Shown piece by piece: positions 11,306 to 22,777 of a stretch of DNA of 64,000 nt. The notes under the pieces were generated by a model. That model saw nothing but the letters and a program-made list of their open reading frames with translations, ran no database searches and was not told the origin of the DNA. The stretch's first letter is position 1; each line of letters starts with the position of its first letter. The stretch is from Rhizopus arrhizus (lineage: Eukaryota; Mucoromycota; Mucoromycetes; Mucorales; Rhizopodaceae). The stretch is from NCBI GenBank assembly GCA_024220505.1, contig JAKZZE010000007.1, positions 310,001 through 374,000 on the forward strand, read 5' to 3'. Made by a program: the position numbers and the translations under genes.

Positions 11306-14135
11306 TTAAGTGTACAACAAAACTGATGTCTAATTTACATGCTGTTCTGTTCAAGTATGTTGATTAATGTGTTATAGAGTTGCATCAAATGAATTTGATG
11401 TAGATTATTAGAAAAAAGATTTCATCTCTACCTGTTTGAAAAAGCACGCGACAGAGTACCTAATATTAACTCCGTTTACTACTTAATTCCAAGATGTGGG
11501 GAAGTTCAAAACGAAACAAACTTTTTCTTTGAATACTAATTGTATTATGCGACTTTCAATAAGAGCATATAAGGTATATGATAGCAGAGATAATTCATTA
11601 CTATTTATACATGTATTCTTTTTTAAACATCCTGTTTATATCCTGATTTTACTCATGAAGCGCATAATACTGAGAAAATGTGAATGGATATTGTCTAAAG
11701 CTCAGCATAAATATTTACAGAATTACCCCAAGCTAAGTCTACATTTAAATAAATTAGTAATTTTCTTGAGTGAAAGTGACGCGATAGTTGCTGTGATTCT
11801 ATTGTTTTTAATGCCTGTTTGATTGAAATTTATTACACGCCTTGTTAATTTTCAAGATAACGGCTTTAGACTGAATTCAATTTTAAATTTCCTAAACTAT
11901 TGAATGATGAATGACGAAATGCTATAAGCATTGTAAGGAAAATTCAGTCAATATTACGTCTTGTCATTCTTTGTGAATAAAATGATCGGTTTTAATAATA
12001 AAACTTGTAAATATCTCTTTCAAATGAATAAAAGACGTGTCTGATTTATAAACATTACAGCATTGATAGAAGCTGTTTGACTGAATAAATACAGTGAGTA
12101 GATCACATGTTCTCACACGGTCTTTCTTTATACATCGCGTTGACGGATGATGCAATGCCCCTTGGCTAACCTTATCTCGCGTTCTTTGTTTCTAAAAAAA
12201 AAAAAAAAAATGAAGAAAAGAGCGTTGTGAAATTACCTGCCGTTTCAGTGTACATTGTAACTGTACATCTATGAGGTTAGCATCAAATCAGCGACAATCA
12301 TATTGAGTTAAATCAAGTACTAAATAGAAGCAGATATCTTTAGTTGCTTTTTTTATTATTATTATTTATGCTAGTAACCAATGCATTCCTTCTCATTAAG
12401 CAATCCTTTCAACGATGAACATTAAAAGCAATTTTTCATCGTAAGCTTTAAAACTCCAATAAATCTTCAAGAGCGATACTAGCATAGTTATGAGTGCTTT
12501 CTCTTTCTTCCTTTGCTTCCAAATATACAAAACTTACTGGTAGAAGAAAGCTCTTTCTTGATTCCTTCTGTGCTCAGTGAAATAAGTGTACGAAGTTGTT
12601 TGTTTTTAATATTGATATGAATAAACTTTATGTCTCTGTATCTTTTTTCCTCTTTCACAGTTGATTTTTTTTTATTTTCATCATTTTTTTTCGACTTATA
12701 CCATCAGCCTCGTTCATTTAATTTCCTTAGATTGAACCTATTATAACATCACATTATTTCTGGGGTAAACCTTTTGGTCTATACCACCAATTTTTTTGTT
12801 TCAAGAACATTCACATGATGGCGATCCTGAGAATTAATTATTTGTGATAAATCGGTTGAATAATCTTTATTGTATTCTTTTTCATCTTCAAAGTATTTAA
12901 GGCAAGCTTATTAGTTTTTTCATTCAATTTCTTTCTCATTGCAAAGTCATAAACTACGATACGTATAGATATTTACAAGATCTAGCGCGTGTTTTCTTCT
13001 TGTCCGTCTTCTACACCAATTTATTGATCGTCTTCATAGCTTTCAATGACTGAGCACATTGCAGTGTCTAGTCAGTTAGCACATTTATATATGACCTCTG
13101 CAGTTTACACTGTGTTCATTAGATACTGGGTGTATAGCACAAATTTATAAAGGACAGAACTTATAGCACTTCATATTCAATATCTATATGTAATGAAAGT
13201 ATTATGTACTTTTTATTCAACAAAGTATACATGGAATGCAAGATGAAACTCGTTGGCATAAATTGTCTTGTTTCAAAAATAACAAGTCAAATTTTGAGCC
13301 TTTCCTCTTTTTTGATCTTTTAACTGATAATTCTGAGAAGAGCATCTTTCAATTTGACAGGTTCAATAATAAAGACTATTTTATTACCAATATATATTTA
13401 TAAACATGTTATAATTCATTAATAAAAGAGAGCTTATTAAATAAATGCTAAAAGTGAGAGTAAGAAATTAGTTGTATGCATCAAATAAACATGGCTGATT
13501 TTGATTACTATTGCCATTTCATCAAAGAATTCAACCAAATGCCCCAATAATTCATGTATTAACGGGTAGCTTTAGTTTTTGATTACTTGGTACTTGAATT
13601 CATCGTCAATTAAGCATATTATTGGCAGTAATAATACATTTCCAAATTCAAAGTTGTTAAAGGCTGCGGGTTCTTTGTAATATTATTTATTCATCTTCTG
13701 AAGATATTGATGCCCAGAAATTTGATTCGATCTTCTTCTAATAAACAAGTAGAAGTACTATAAAGTTTTAAATTCACCATAACCCATTTCTACTCAGTCT
13801 TAGGCTGCTATAGCAAAATCAGACCTGAGCTTTTTAATAACAGTATCCCCAAATACGAGAAGCAAAGCCAAATAAAACTGTTCTTTTGTTAGACAATGCC
13901 AGAAACGTTTTATAATAATATCTACTGTTTATGCTCTTATTACATTGTTACTGTAACATTGGTATTATAACTATATGAAATATACAATGTAAGATACAAA
14001 ATATAGATTGGTTATTTTCCTTAGTGAGTGATTTAGTATTGTTCTTAACATAGTTTTTAAAGTGCCTGATTCATAAAAATACTGGGATATCAAAAGTACA
14101 TTATTAAGAAAAAAGTACATATACACAAAAAGAAG
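11306..14135. other. Long AT-rich gene-free stretch
   Basis: About 2.8 kb without a supported gene. The longest open frame (11496-11822, plus, 108 codons) is hydrophobic and biased in a way expected of AT-rich noise. A run of about 17 A lies near 12193. No tRNA, LTR pair or transposase words were found. Confidence 0.45.
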
Positions 14136-15130
14136 TCAAAATAATGTATTTTTGACAATCATAGGAGGAGCTTCTAATTCACCGAGTGAAAACTTGCATC
14201 TTATTTCTTTCTTGCTATTAATATAAGCTGGATTTAAAACACTAGCTTCATGATCGCCATCGTAGATTTGCTGTAGTCTTTGACCATTTGATCAATATTC
14301 CTTTAATGCGAGCCCGGGCTCATACTTTGATGTCCAAGCTTAACTTCTGTGTACACTTGTTAAAGATACCTACTCAGTATAAAAATTAAGCATGAAAGCA
14401 GACATCTTTTTTCAATTTTGAGCTTGTTGAAACACAAGGGTCCTTTAGTGACAAAAGAAATTTATAAGCGCATATCCATGTCTTTAATAGCTGTACCTAC
14501 CTTGGGCGAATTATTCATAGAGTATGCTACAAAGTTATCCTCAAAATGGCTTGAAATCAAATCGAGACATTTTTTTTTATAAAAGGAGAGCATCAAATCG
14601 AAACAACAAACCAACACAAGTTTGATGGTGTGATTTTCTATGGCGCTTTTTCGAAACGAATGACAGCCGGTGAAGTTGGTGGAGCTACATGGGGTATAGA
14701 AAGATGGAGAAAGACACCATGAAAGCATACGCAAGTAGTAAAGGATAATGAATGAAATAGCCACAAAATAATAATAATAAAAAAAAAAGAAAACCTACCA
14801 ACTTTGCTGATAGCTCTCTTTCACAAAGCGTCGCTAAAATTTGATTCTCTACATTTGATAAATGATTGTAATACTTTTGCAAATTTAAAAGCTCTAGCTT
14901 CACCTGATAAAACCAAGTAGGTTTTTAATGAGGTGAAAACCGTATTTGTAGAATATGGTGCAATGGCTGAAAGTATAGGATATATTTATAAAGTTTATAT
15001 GACTTATCTCCCAACTGTATCTATGATACCTCCTCCATTTGTCGTACTTTTTAATTACTTTGTTAATTCTGTGGCCAAAAATAAGAAATACCAAGTTTAC
15101 TCTTTTACTGTTTATCTAAACAAGAAATGA
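14136..15130. other. Unresolved possible multi-exon gene or gene relic
   Basis: Several minus-strand pieces look more protein-like than their surroundings: KLELLNLQKYYNHLSNVENQ (about 14900-14800), a possible join to APPTSPAVIRFEKAP (near 14680), CLDLISSHFEDNFVAYSMNN (near 14560) and LNPAYINSKKEIRCKFSLGE ending with TGA near 14136. I could not link them into one frame with good splice sites. The plus strand also has a 65-codon frame at 14933-15130. This may be a small coiled-coil gene with introns I mis-placed, or a decayed gene. No function is proposed. Confidence 0.25.
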
Positions 15131-15779
15131 TAAAACCTTAATCATGTTTTATTTAAACTTATTTGGTGAATTTAAAGTATCGTGTCTTTTTTTGGTATTG
15201 TTTTTGGTTTGCCATGACCTCGATATTTTATGAGTCATCTTTTCCCACCCATACCATTGAATCTTTGTCATTTTCATAGATGAATACGGTATTCATCATA
15301 ATCCTCAAATTATAATGAAAAAGAAGATAGAGCGTAGTTTGGTCAAAGTGAATCAGTAGATTGAGAAATAAGAAAGCCACTGATTGGACATGAAAAAGTC
15401 GTAATTTGAAAGTCAATGCAACTGCAAGCTGATATTTAAAACCTCGTCATTTACCTTTTACAAAACCACAAGTTGGCACCGGGAGTACTGTGATCACTGC
15501 TCTTCACTTGTTTGCATTCCACCGTTTAGTTTAACTTTCTATGTTTGTCTTTATGAATATAAACCCAAAGAAATCATAAAAATATATCCACATTAAATAC
15601 GAAAATAACAGACCCTATAAATTTAGTTGTACACTTTCTCAACTTTACTAGTTTATTTAAAAATACTCAGTAGAAAGTAATTTTACTGATACGTTCCACT
15701 TTTCTCATACATCCCCCTAGAGATCAGTGCCAACATTATATAAAAAAAAATTTCGTAATTATTAATATATTTTTATTTT

Positions 15780-15886
15780 CCTTTTTTTTTTATTTTCCAT
15801 TTTTTTTTTTTTTTTTTTTTTTCTTTCCTCTCTTTTTCTCTTTCTCCCTTTCTCATCTCTCTTTTTTATTCTTTAATTCCTAAAAC
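15780..15886 (+). promoter_or_regulatory. Pyrimidine-rich leader/core promoter of MUB1-like gene
   Basis: Almost pure T/C for about 100 nt (a T-run of about 22, then CTTTCC and TCTCTC words), ending eight bases before the ATG with the context CTAAAAC-ATG. Similar tracts precede the starts at 22778, 25102 and 27260. In fungi such CT blocks usually mark the transcription start region; the role here is inferred. Confidence 0.5.
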
Positions 15887-17366
15887 ATGCGTGAGCCCAA
15901 TTTCAGCTCTACAGCCCAGAATAGAGCAGCTGTTGTTATTTCATCTACTTTATATGATCGAAGAGCGTTAGATTGTACTGCAACTTTACCTTTGGTTAAC
16001 TCACTTACTCATCTAGCTTACATGACTTCTACTTCACCACGTATTCGTGAAATCTTGGCAACAGATGGTGGATTAGAAAGATTAATCAAAATACTGGCTA
16101 CATGTCAGTACACTGATAAACACTCTTTATGGAAATGGTCTTTGGCCTTCCAGTGTGTTGTAAATGTGGGAGTGCGTGGAACCGAGGCCATCAGGACCCG
16201 TGTAGTAGAAGCAGGAGCAGTACACATTGTACTTGCCATATTAGAAAATTTTATTGGAGCGCTTGATCAAGCCAAACTAGATAAAGACCAAGAAAAGAAG
16301 AGTAACAGTAGCATACTTACCACCGCTTTAACTTTACCAACTTTACCAGCTCAACAACAACATCAACAACCATCAAGGTCAACACCCATTTTATCTTTTC
16401 AACAAGAAGCAGAAAAAGAGAACAAAGACATGTTATTTGTTATTCCCAAAAGACATACTTTTCTCAAAAGAATTGTAAAACCAAAGACGAAGCCTTATAC
16501 CGCCTCTTTATCAAGTATTCCACTTTTAAATAATTTATCGGCCGATGCAATACTTCACCGTGAAGAAGACATTCTACTATCTTTACAGCTCTTAGCTTAT
16601 TTATCGAAATATCCTCAAATTCGTCAAACATTTCACAGTAGCCACCGACACAATGTATTTTCGGTGGTTGAAAAATTCACACATCGTATCCACCCTGCTG
16701 CCATCATCTACTGGGCTGGTGTCATTATGAGAAATGCTTGTAGGAAAGATGAAGGAAGAGGAGGAGTGAGACAATGTGCAAATATGCAATGTGGTAAATG
16801 GGAACGTGTTCCTCGTGAATTCGCAAAGTGTCGTCGATGGTAAAAGAAAGAAAAAATAACCGAAACCATTGTACTTTTTCTAATTGTTTCATAGTCGAAA
16901 AGCAAAATATTGTTCAAAAGCCTGTCAATCAAAAGCATGGGCTGATGGTCATCGATGGTGGTGTGTTGAGAGGCCACACAGTAGCCACCCCCCTAATCCA
17001 GCCGCAACCTCCTCAACCACGGCTGCCGCTGCTGCTGCTGTTGTTGCTGCAGCTCCGCCTCCACCTCCGCCAACGGAACAAGTAGTTCATTTAGAAGATA
17101 CGACCACGTCCGATGTCATGGCAATTCCCATTGAAACCAATAATACCAATGAAGGAAATGACACACCAGGCGAAAATAACAACACCAGAAGATCATCAAA
17201 CGAAAACAATACCCTTCGTCCTCCTCGTGAACAAGAAATCCTATTTTATCACCACACTCAAAGAAGAAATTCTCGTTCAGTTCGTAGTTTGGCATCAGGT
17301 TCATCTACTGAAGTAGAGGGAGATACAGAAACTTCTCGTCCTCGAGACCTGATGGATGTTGATTAA
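15887..17366 (+). CDS. mub1: MYND zinc-finger protein MUB1/samB
   Basis: Two exons, 15887-16839 and 16895-17366, give 474 aa. The N-terminal half is a helical repeat-like region (SLTHLAYMTSTSPRIREILA, GGLERLIKILATCQ, WSLAFQCVVNVGVRGTEAIR) typical of samB/MUB1. The MYND finger spans the intron: CANMQCGKWERVPREFAKCR, then RC, then RKAKYCSKACQSKAWADGHR and WWC, with all zinc-binding Cys/His in place. A low-complexity Ala/Pro and Asn/Thr-rich tail follows. In yeast, Mub1 works with the E3 ligase Ubr2 and the E2 Rad6 to target Rpn4 for degradation; in Aspergillus, samB affects polarity and development. The start at 15887 sits right after the pyrimidine tract and matches the family N-terminus. Confidence 0.9.
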
Positions 17367-17507
17367 TAATGCTCCTTTAACTGTTTTTTTTTTATATGAA
17401 TCTTTTATGACTTTTTCTTTTTTATACAACGTCATGCAACAACACACTCACGCACACACATTTATACATTACTACTGCAGAAAAAGAAAAGAAAAAGAAA
17501 GAATACA

Positions 17508-17511
<4 letters not shown>

Positions 17512-17544
<33 letters not shown>
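17512..17544. repeat. Poly(A) run of about 33 nt
   Basis: Uninterrupted A run downstream of the MUB1-like gene, followed by CACACC and further T-runs. Simple-sequence DNA between two convergent genes. It is not preceded by retroelement sequence, so I do not read it as a retroposon tail. Confidence 0.8.
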
Positions 17545-17545
<1 letters not shown>

Positions 17546-17674
17546 ACACCCCGCTCATTTTATGTCTTTTTCCTATCTTTTTTTTTTTTTTCTTTTTTGT
17601 ATATTGTATTTATTATTGTATTTCCTCAAATTATAATGTTTTTTTTTAAAAAAAATAAATTCACAATGACTATT

Positions 17675-19368
17675 CTAAAAAGCAAAATTACGCTTTGTAA
17701 TGTAATCAGGACGGATTTGTGCAAGAGTAATTTCAGGAAAGTACTCTGCTTCACGACAAGATCCACTGATACACTGAACGACATCACTGGCAGCATCAAT
17801 GCCTGTGAACCAAGCGCCTTGCAAGAATCCATAATATCTAGCCGAGAGGGCTTCACCAGCAAAAAAGAGACGGTTATGCAGGGGCGCCTTCATGTTTTGA
17901 TGATGTTGATCCAATTCACCAATGGGCCAATTGGAATAACTACCTCTGAATAAGGGGTTAGAGTGCCAACGAGGGAACAGAAAGTGATCCGGTTCAGGGA
18001 TATCATCGCCATACATCTGACGAAGGACCTCCATGGCAGCCTCCTTGACCTCATCATCTGTCATCTTCTCGACTTGAAAAGACATGTCCTGAGTCACCGT
18101 GACGAAAAAGATGTTGGTCGTCGTGTTCTGAGGCAGGTAGCCCTTGGCGTTCAAGTTTTGCCAGGTATTAAAATAGCCTCGGCGATCAGGATCAGCCCAG
18201 ACTACAAATTGGCTGTCATCCCAGAATTTTCGAGGAAAGTTCATGAAGATCTTTGTATACGTCGCCATGTCAAAGGCGTAAATGCCTTCCATTTTCCACT
18301 CGGGTAATTGTGGACTCCACTTGATGTCCTTGTGTTTCATGACACCTACACTAACTAAAGGTAAGAATGAAGAGAGAGTCATCAGAAAGACAGGTTCTTA
18401 CGAGAAAGTGCTGATGGCATACTCTGCATGAATAGTGTCACCGTTCTTGATATGAACTGTAACACCTTCTTCGCTATAATCGACTTTGGTAATAAGTGAG
18501 TTTAAAAGTAATCGAGAATTTTTATGTCTAAATGCTCTTTTGGATTCTTGAACAAAGATGTATTTAAAACCCCTAAGAAACATAGGTTGGCACAGACAAC
18601 GATGGACATATCTGTGTGATCTTACCGGTTATCAATCACCATATTATCACCATCACTACCAGGACCAAAGCCAGTATAGGTCCAGTTGTCATTCAAGACA
18701 GCATACATTGTAGACGATACCTCTGGATTTTCTCCCATCTCCCAATCCCACACATAATATTCAATGGCTTCTTCTAAAGGGGTTTGAGCTTCCCATCCAA
18801 CCAGATTAAGAGCAGTCCTCCCAGACAAATCAGCTTGATTATTTTTTATTCTTTTCACTATGATTTTTTTTTTAGTGATAATGCAAAGCGATGTGTAAGA
18901 CTTACTGGCATTATCTGACATCTCGTTATAATAGTCATTGAATTTCTTGTAAGTTTCGGTACCGTTGACTTTGCCGTGTTCATCATAAAAAAGGACATCG
19001 TCACCGTCAGTAGGCACAGTATGAAGCTTGTACTTTTTGGCCAACTCATTCACTGGATTTGTTCCAAGGCCTTGAACCCAATTACAACCTAGCTCTACAT
19101 TTATATCACCAAATTTTGCATTTTGAGCTCTTCCTATAGTTGTCTTAATGCCTTTGTCTAATGCCATCTTCATGTCAACTTTACCTCCCAATTCATGTCT
19201 TGCTTCAATCATGATAAAGTCATGAATGCCTTCTTCTGTCAGCTTCAAGGCAGCGCTCATGCCACTCACACCACCGCCAAGGATAGCAACCTTGGTATTG
19301 TATACTTTTGCATTTGCAAGACAAAAAAAGAAAGAGGTAGCCAAACCAGTCAAAAGGCCTGTCTTCAT
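17675..19368 (-). CDS. Secreted FAD-dependent polyamine oxidase
   Basis: Four exons, 19368-18906, 18857-18626, 18572-18402 and 18350-17675, total 1542 nt (513 aa). The start is followed by a signal peptide (MKTGLLTGLATSFFFCLANA). The FAD-binding Rossmann motif is VAILGGGVSGMSAALKLTEE, then EARHELGGKV and LGCNWVQG. The C-terminal FAD signature is RLFFAGEALSARYYGFLQGA. These fit the flavin amine oxidase/polyamine oxidase family, which oxidises spermine or spermidine and releases hydrogen peroxide; the substrate is inferred. A secretory-route location follows from the signal peptide. The exon 2 acceptor could be at 18858 (adds MKRIKNNQA) or further inside, and both keep frame. It is convergent with the MUB1-like gene and no key motif is missing. 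Confidence 0.88.
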
Positions 19369-21324
19369 CTTTCAAAACTTTAAAGAAAAAAAAAAAAAGT
19401 CTATGATTTCGTGTTTTGTTTTTATAAGCTTTTTGTACATTAAGGTATGTTCTGTGTAACATTTAACTGTAGATTATTAAAAACAAAAGCAATCAGTCTG
19501 TTGTACAGACAGGGAGAACGTGGATGCAAAAGCATCCATTGAAATTATTTTATTTTCGACTCTTAAAAGACAGAGAAAAAGACTGCAAAAAGAAGATCAA
19601 ATGATGCCTAAAGAACCTTCGACATATTTTGCTTTTGTCTTGACATGATGACAACAAAGAAACGCACTGTGTTACGCGACTAGTATGATGATGAATTCGG
19701 AAATGTTTTAATCAAAGGAAACCAGATGTTTTTAACGCGCTTTGTATCTGCAAGATGCTCATCATCACACGTTACTCATAACCTTTTTTTTTTTTTTTCC
19801 TTTTCCTTTCATCTTTACCGAAAAGAAGATAATCAAACAGCATACATCGTACAAAACACAATTGTACTTTAATTTTTTTATCTGATCTAAACCTTTTTGT
19901 TTGAGAACGGGTGGGAAAACCCAATTGGATTTCACGGATGACTAACTAAGTTTATAGAGTCAAGATATACTGTATGACATAAGGTTATCTATTGTATTAA
20001 AATGTATTATCTCTATTTTTATTGATAAACCATTTCCTTTTCTTTATAGAAACTGGTTGAAAAAGAGAGAAAACCATTTCAAAAAAGTAGAAAGCAAATT
20101 GAGATCGAACGGTCCTTGATGGACATTTCTTTTTAGCAGGGAAAGAAAGGGTTGTGTAGCGCCCATGAAAGGATACGATGCGGACATTTAAGGAATGCAA
20201 CACGGAGCATGATTGTGTCACTTTATGTTACTAGCATTCTTTAAAGTGATTTTGGTGTGTCCACTGACGAAAATAAAAGTGAATTGTGAAGGAGATTTGA
20301 TAGAGAAAGGTAAAGGATTCAGTTTGACTCTTTAAAAGTAGCATATAAAATAGACGCATCCTGTTTGTCTTTTAAAATCAACCAGATTTTGTTTCTTCTG
20401 TTCAATGAAACTCTACTGCATCTCATTTGATCCTTTTGTATAGTTTATATTTAGCAAATAAAAAAAAATAATAGAGAAATGTATCTTTTAGTCATACAGA
20501 TAACTCCATCCTATTCTGATTGTCACCAGTGGCTTTTATCTCTGTAGATCAGATAGAGTTAGGCAAGGGCAAGATGTGTAAAGATCCACTGGATGCTTTG
20601 GCTCCAAAATGAATGGAATAAAAAGACCGATTTCATAGGGAAAAAAAAAGACACACATCTTCAATTGGCTTTCATTCATTCTATTTCTTTAAACCAACAA
20701 TCGCTCTATAAAGTAAGGATCCGATCAATTTTTTAATAAGCACAGTTCCAAGAAAAACAAACATCTTTATCTTTTTTGAATAGAATCGAGGTCAATGCTG
20801 ATTGTCTGTCACTTTTTCCAGTGGATTGTTTCTGCTGTTTTGCGGCGCTTGATGAATGCCATCAGTCATGTTACCCACGATTGGCGAGGCACATATCGTA
20901 CAACCCTCCATTTTAGACTTTAAGAACAACATGGAGTACATGAATCAGACAAGAGGCACTGTTTATCGTCGGAGATGTGAGAAACAGGTTCAACATGAAT
21001 TCGCTGATCCTTGTCTGCGGCTATTGACTTGGCGCACAAGATAGGTTGCCTCTTTTGGCGTCAATGCCTTTAGGATTCCTTCTGCATTTCTGACCTGGCG
21101 CTATCGTGCATCTTTCATAATCAGACATATTCCTTTTATGTGAAGAGTGGCATGAATCTCGCTCTAAGTCCTTTTTTTTATACAAAGAAAAAAAAAAAAA
21201 AGAAAACGTCCAGTGCTCACATCTCTTTTGTTTACATTCAAATCTTGTTTAATCCCTTGGAAAAAGAAAAGAAACGACGGTGTTATTCGCCAGTGGCGCC
21301 TTCTATAAAATGATGGATTTTATT
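19369..21324. other. Intergenic, no gene seen
   Basis: About 1.95 kb upstream of the oxidase and downstream of the VTT gene. It has T-rich and A-rich blocks and a TATA-like ATATAAAATAG near 20340. A 62-codon plus frame at 20856-21044 has no recognisable content. No RNA gene detected. Confidence 0.45.
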
Positions 21325-22334
21325 TTAATGCTCTTCTTCATCCTCTCTTTGGTGGCTCAAGAACCCCTGCATTTCTTCGCTTTCTTCAGTAGCATTTGCT
21401 TCTGCGATAGCTGCCTTTGTTAATCGATAGATATAAGCAATCACACCAAAGGAAATCAAGGAGCCCAAGATCATTGCTGTATATTTCAGTCTTTCTGCCC
21501 TTATTTCTCCCTCTGTCATGTCATCATCGTTATCTTCACCCAGGATGTGCTTTGCAAAGGAGGTCAGATTGGCGCCGATATAAACATGTAAAGCAATCTT
21601 GGTGAGAGAGATGGCTGTGCCTGCAACAAAATGTGTGAATGGGATGGATGTGGCACCGAATAGAAAGTTGAGTAGGTTGAATGGATAAGGTGATAGTCTG
21701 ATCAAGACAAATAGCTAGAGTAAAAGAACGTTAATCATTATCAACCGGACGCTGAGTTACCTTGAAGCCCTTCTTTTCTACCGCATGGATAGCAGCTTCC
21801 ATATTTGGATAGCGGGATAACAATCGAGTCACTCTGAGTTTAAGACATGTCCTTGACAACCAAAAGCAGACTGAGGCACCGAGTAGTCCACTCAGATAAG
21901 AAATGGGGAATCCGGTTGAGAAGCCAAAAGTATAGCCGGATAATGTTTGATAGGCGCTGTAGCCAAAGATAGGTGGGAATGCACTTGTGAATATAAGCAA
22001 AGATATCAAGACATATCCACTATTCAATTCATAAGTATGATTATGCTATTCTATACTGCTTATTGTACCCGTATCCCATCTCTTTTAGCTTATGACTTAA
22101 TACTTCAAGTGCTTCAAAAAATTCTCGTCGGTATATCCACATAAGGATACCACTGAAAAGTACAAGGATAAAAAGAGATATTGGCCACCGCCATTTATAT
22201 ACAAACTGTTTTAATTTATCTAGTTTTGTTGAACAAGTACTAGGTTGTTGTGAATGAAACAAATTGTTGCTGTTATTATACAATGAATCATTTGTTGGAA
22301 ATTTGTCATAATCTTGTGGCGAATGATGACTCAT
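21325..22334 (-). CDS. TVP38/TMEM64 (VTT domain) membrane protein
   Basis: Three exons, 22334-22069, 22019-21761 and 21714-21325, give 304 aa. A polar N-terminus precedes a first membrane helix (WRWPISLFILVLFSGILMWI). The VTT core follows: LLIFTSAFPPIFGYSAYQTL, TFGFSTGFPISYLSGLLGAS, then LIRLSPYPFNLLNFLFGATS, where the R-x-SP-x-P-x-x-x-x-N pattern is the family signature, and FVAGTAISLTKIALHVYIGA. The last exon adds another helix and an acidic tail. Tvp38 and relatives (DedA superfamily) reside in Golgi/ER membranes, and VMP1/TMEM41B members are lipid scramblases; that activity here is only inferred. Confidence 0.88.
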
Positions 22335-22414
22335 TTAAAAAATTTAAAAAAGAAAGAAAAAGAAAATAAAATTAAAAATTATATAGAAGAGATTTGCATG
22401 ATTTTTTATTATTA

Positions 22415-22606
22415 TTAATTGGATTGAATAGTTGGAAATTTTTGTTTTATATCATCCATACGATCCTCAGCAACATTCACTGCATCTAAGCCTAATTCAA
22501 CAGGACCAGGCAACATGCTGCCACTGCACAAGAGTATAATAAAGATAATTAAACAAAAGAGTGGAATAAGAATCATATTTCCTTGGTGTACTGATTGTAA
22601 AATCAT
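22415..22606 (-). CDS. Small single-pass membrane protein, 63 aa
   Basis: One exon encodes 63 residues: a short polar start, one strong membrane helix (MILIPLFCLIIFIILLCSGS), then LPGPVELGLDAVNVAEDRMD and a polar tail. The layout is that of a real small membrane protein and not random AT-rich translation, because the C-terminal half is balanced and uses varied codons. It lies 81 nt upstream of the VTT gene on the same strand and about 170 nt from the divergent coiled-coil gene. The family is unknown to me. Expression evidence would decide. Confidence 0.5.
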   Translation of the reverse strand: MILQSVHQGNMILIPLFCLIIFIILLCSGSMLPGPVELGLDAVNVAEDRMDDIKQKFPTIQSN

Positions 22607-22777
22607 ATTTTTTTATTCACTTTTTTTATATTAAAATGAAACATCAGCATATCTAAAGGAGAAAAAGAGAAACAAAGGCAAGCAGGAAAAATAAAAAATC
22701 AAAAATAAAAAAAAAAAACCACATAAAAATGTCATTGGATAAAAAATGATCACTTTTTCTTTTTTCTTCTTTTTTTT

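Noticed and set aside
11496..11822. 108-codon plus-strand ORF
   Set aside because: Hydrophobic and Lys/Leu/Ile-biased as expected of random AT-rich DNA; no leader tract, splice partner or family.
17512..17544. Poly(A) run as a retroposon tail
   Set aside because: No target duplication or retroelement sequence lies next to it; it is one of several homopolymer runs in the region.
20856..21044. 62-codon ORF in the intergenic region
   Set aside because: Short, no recognisable motif and no supporting promoter features.
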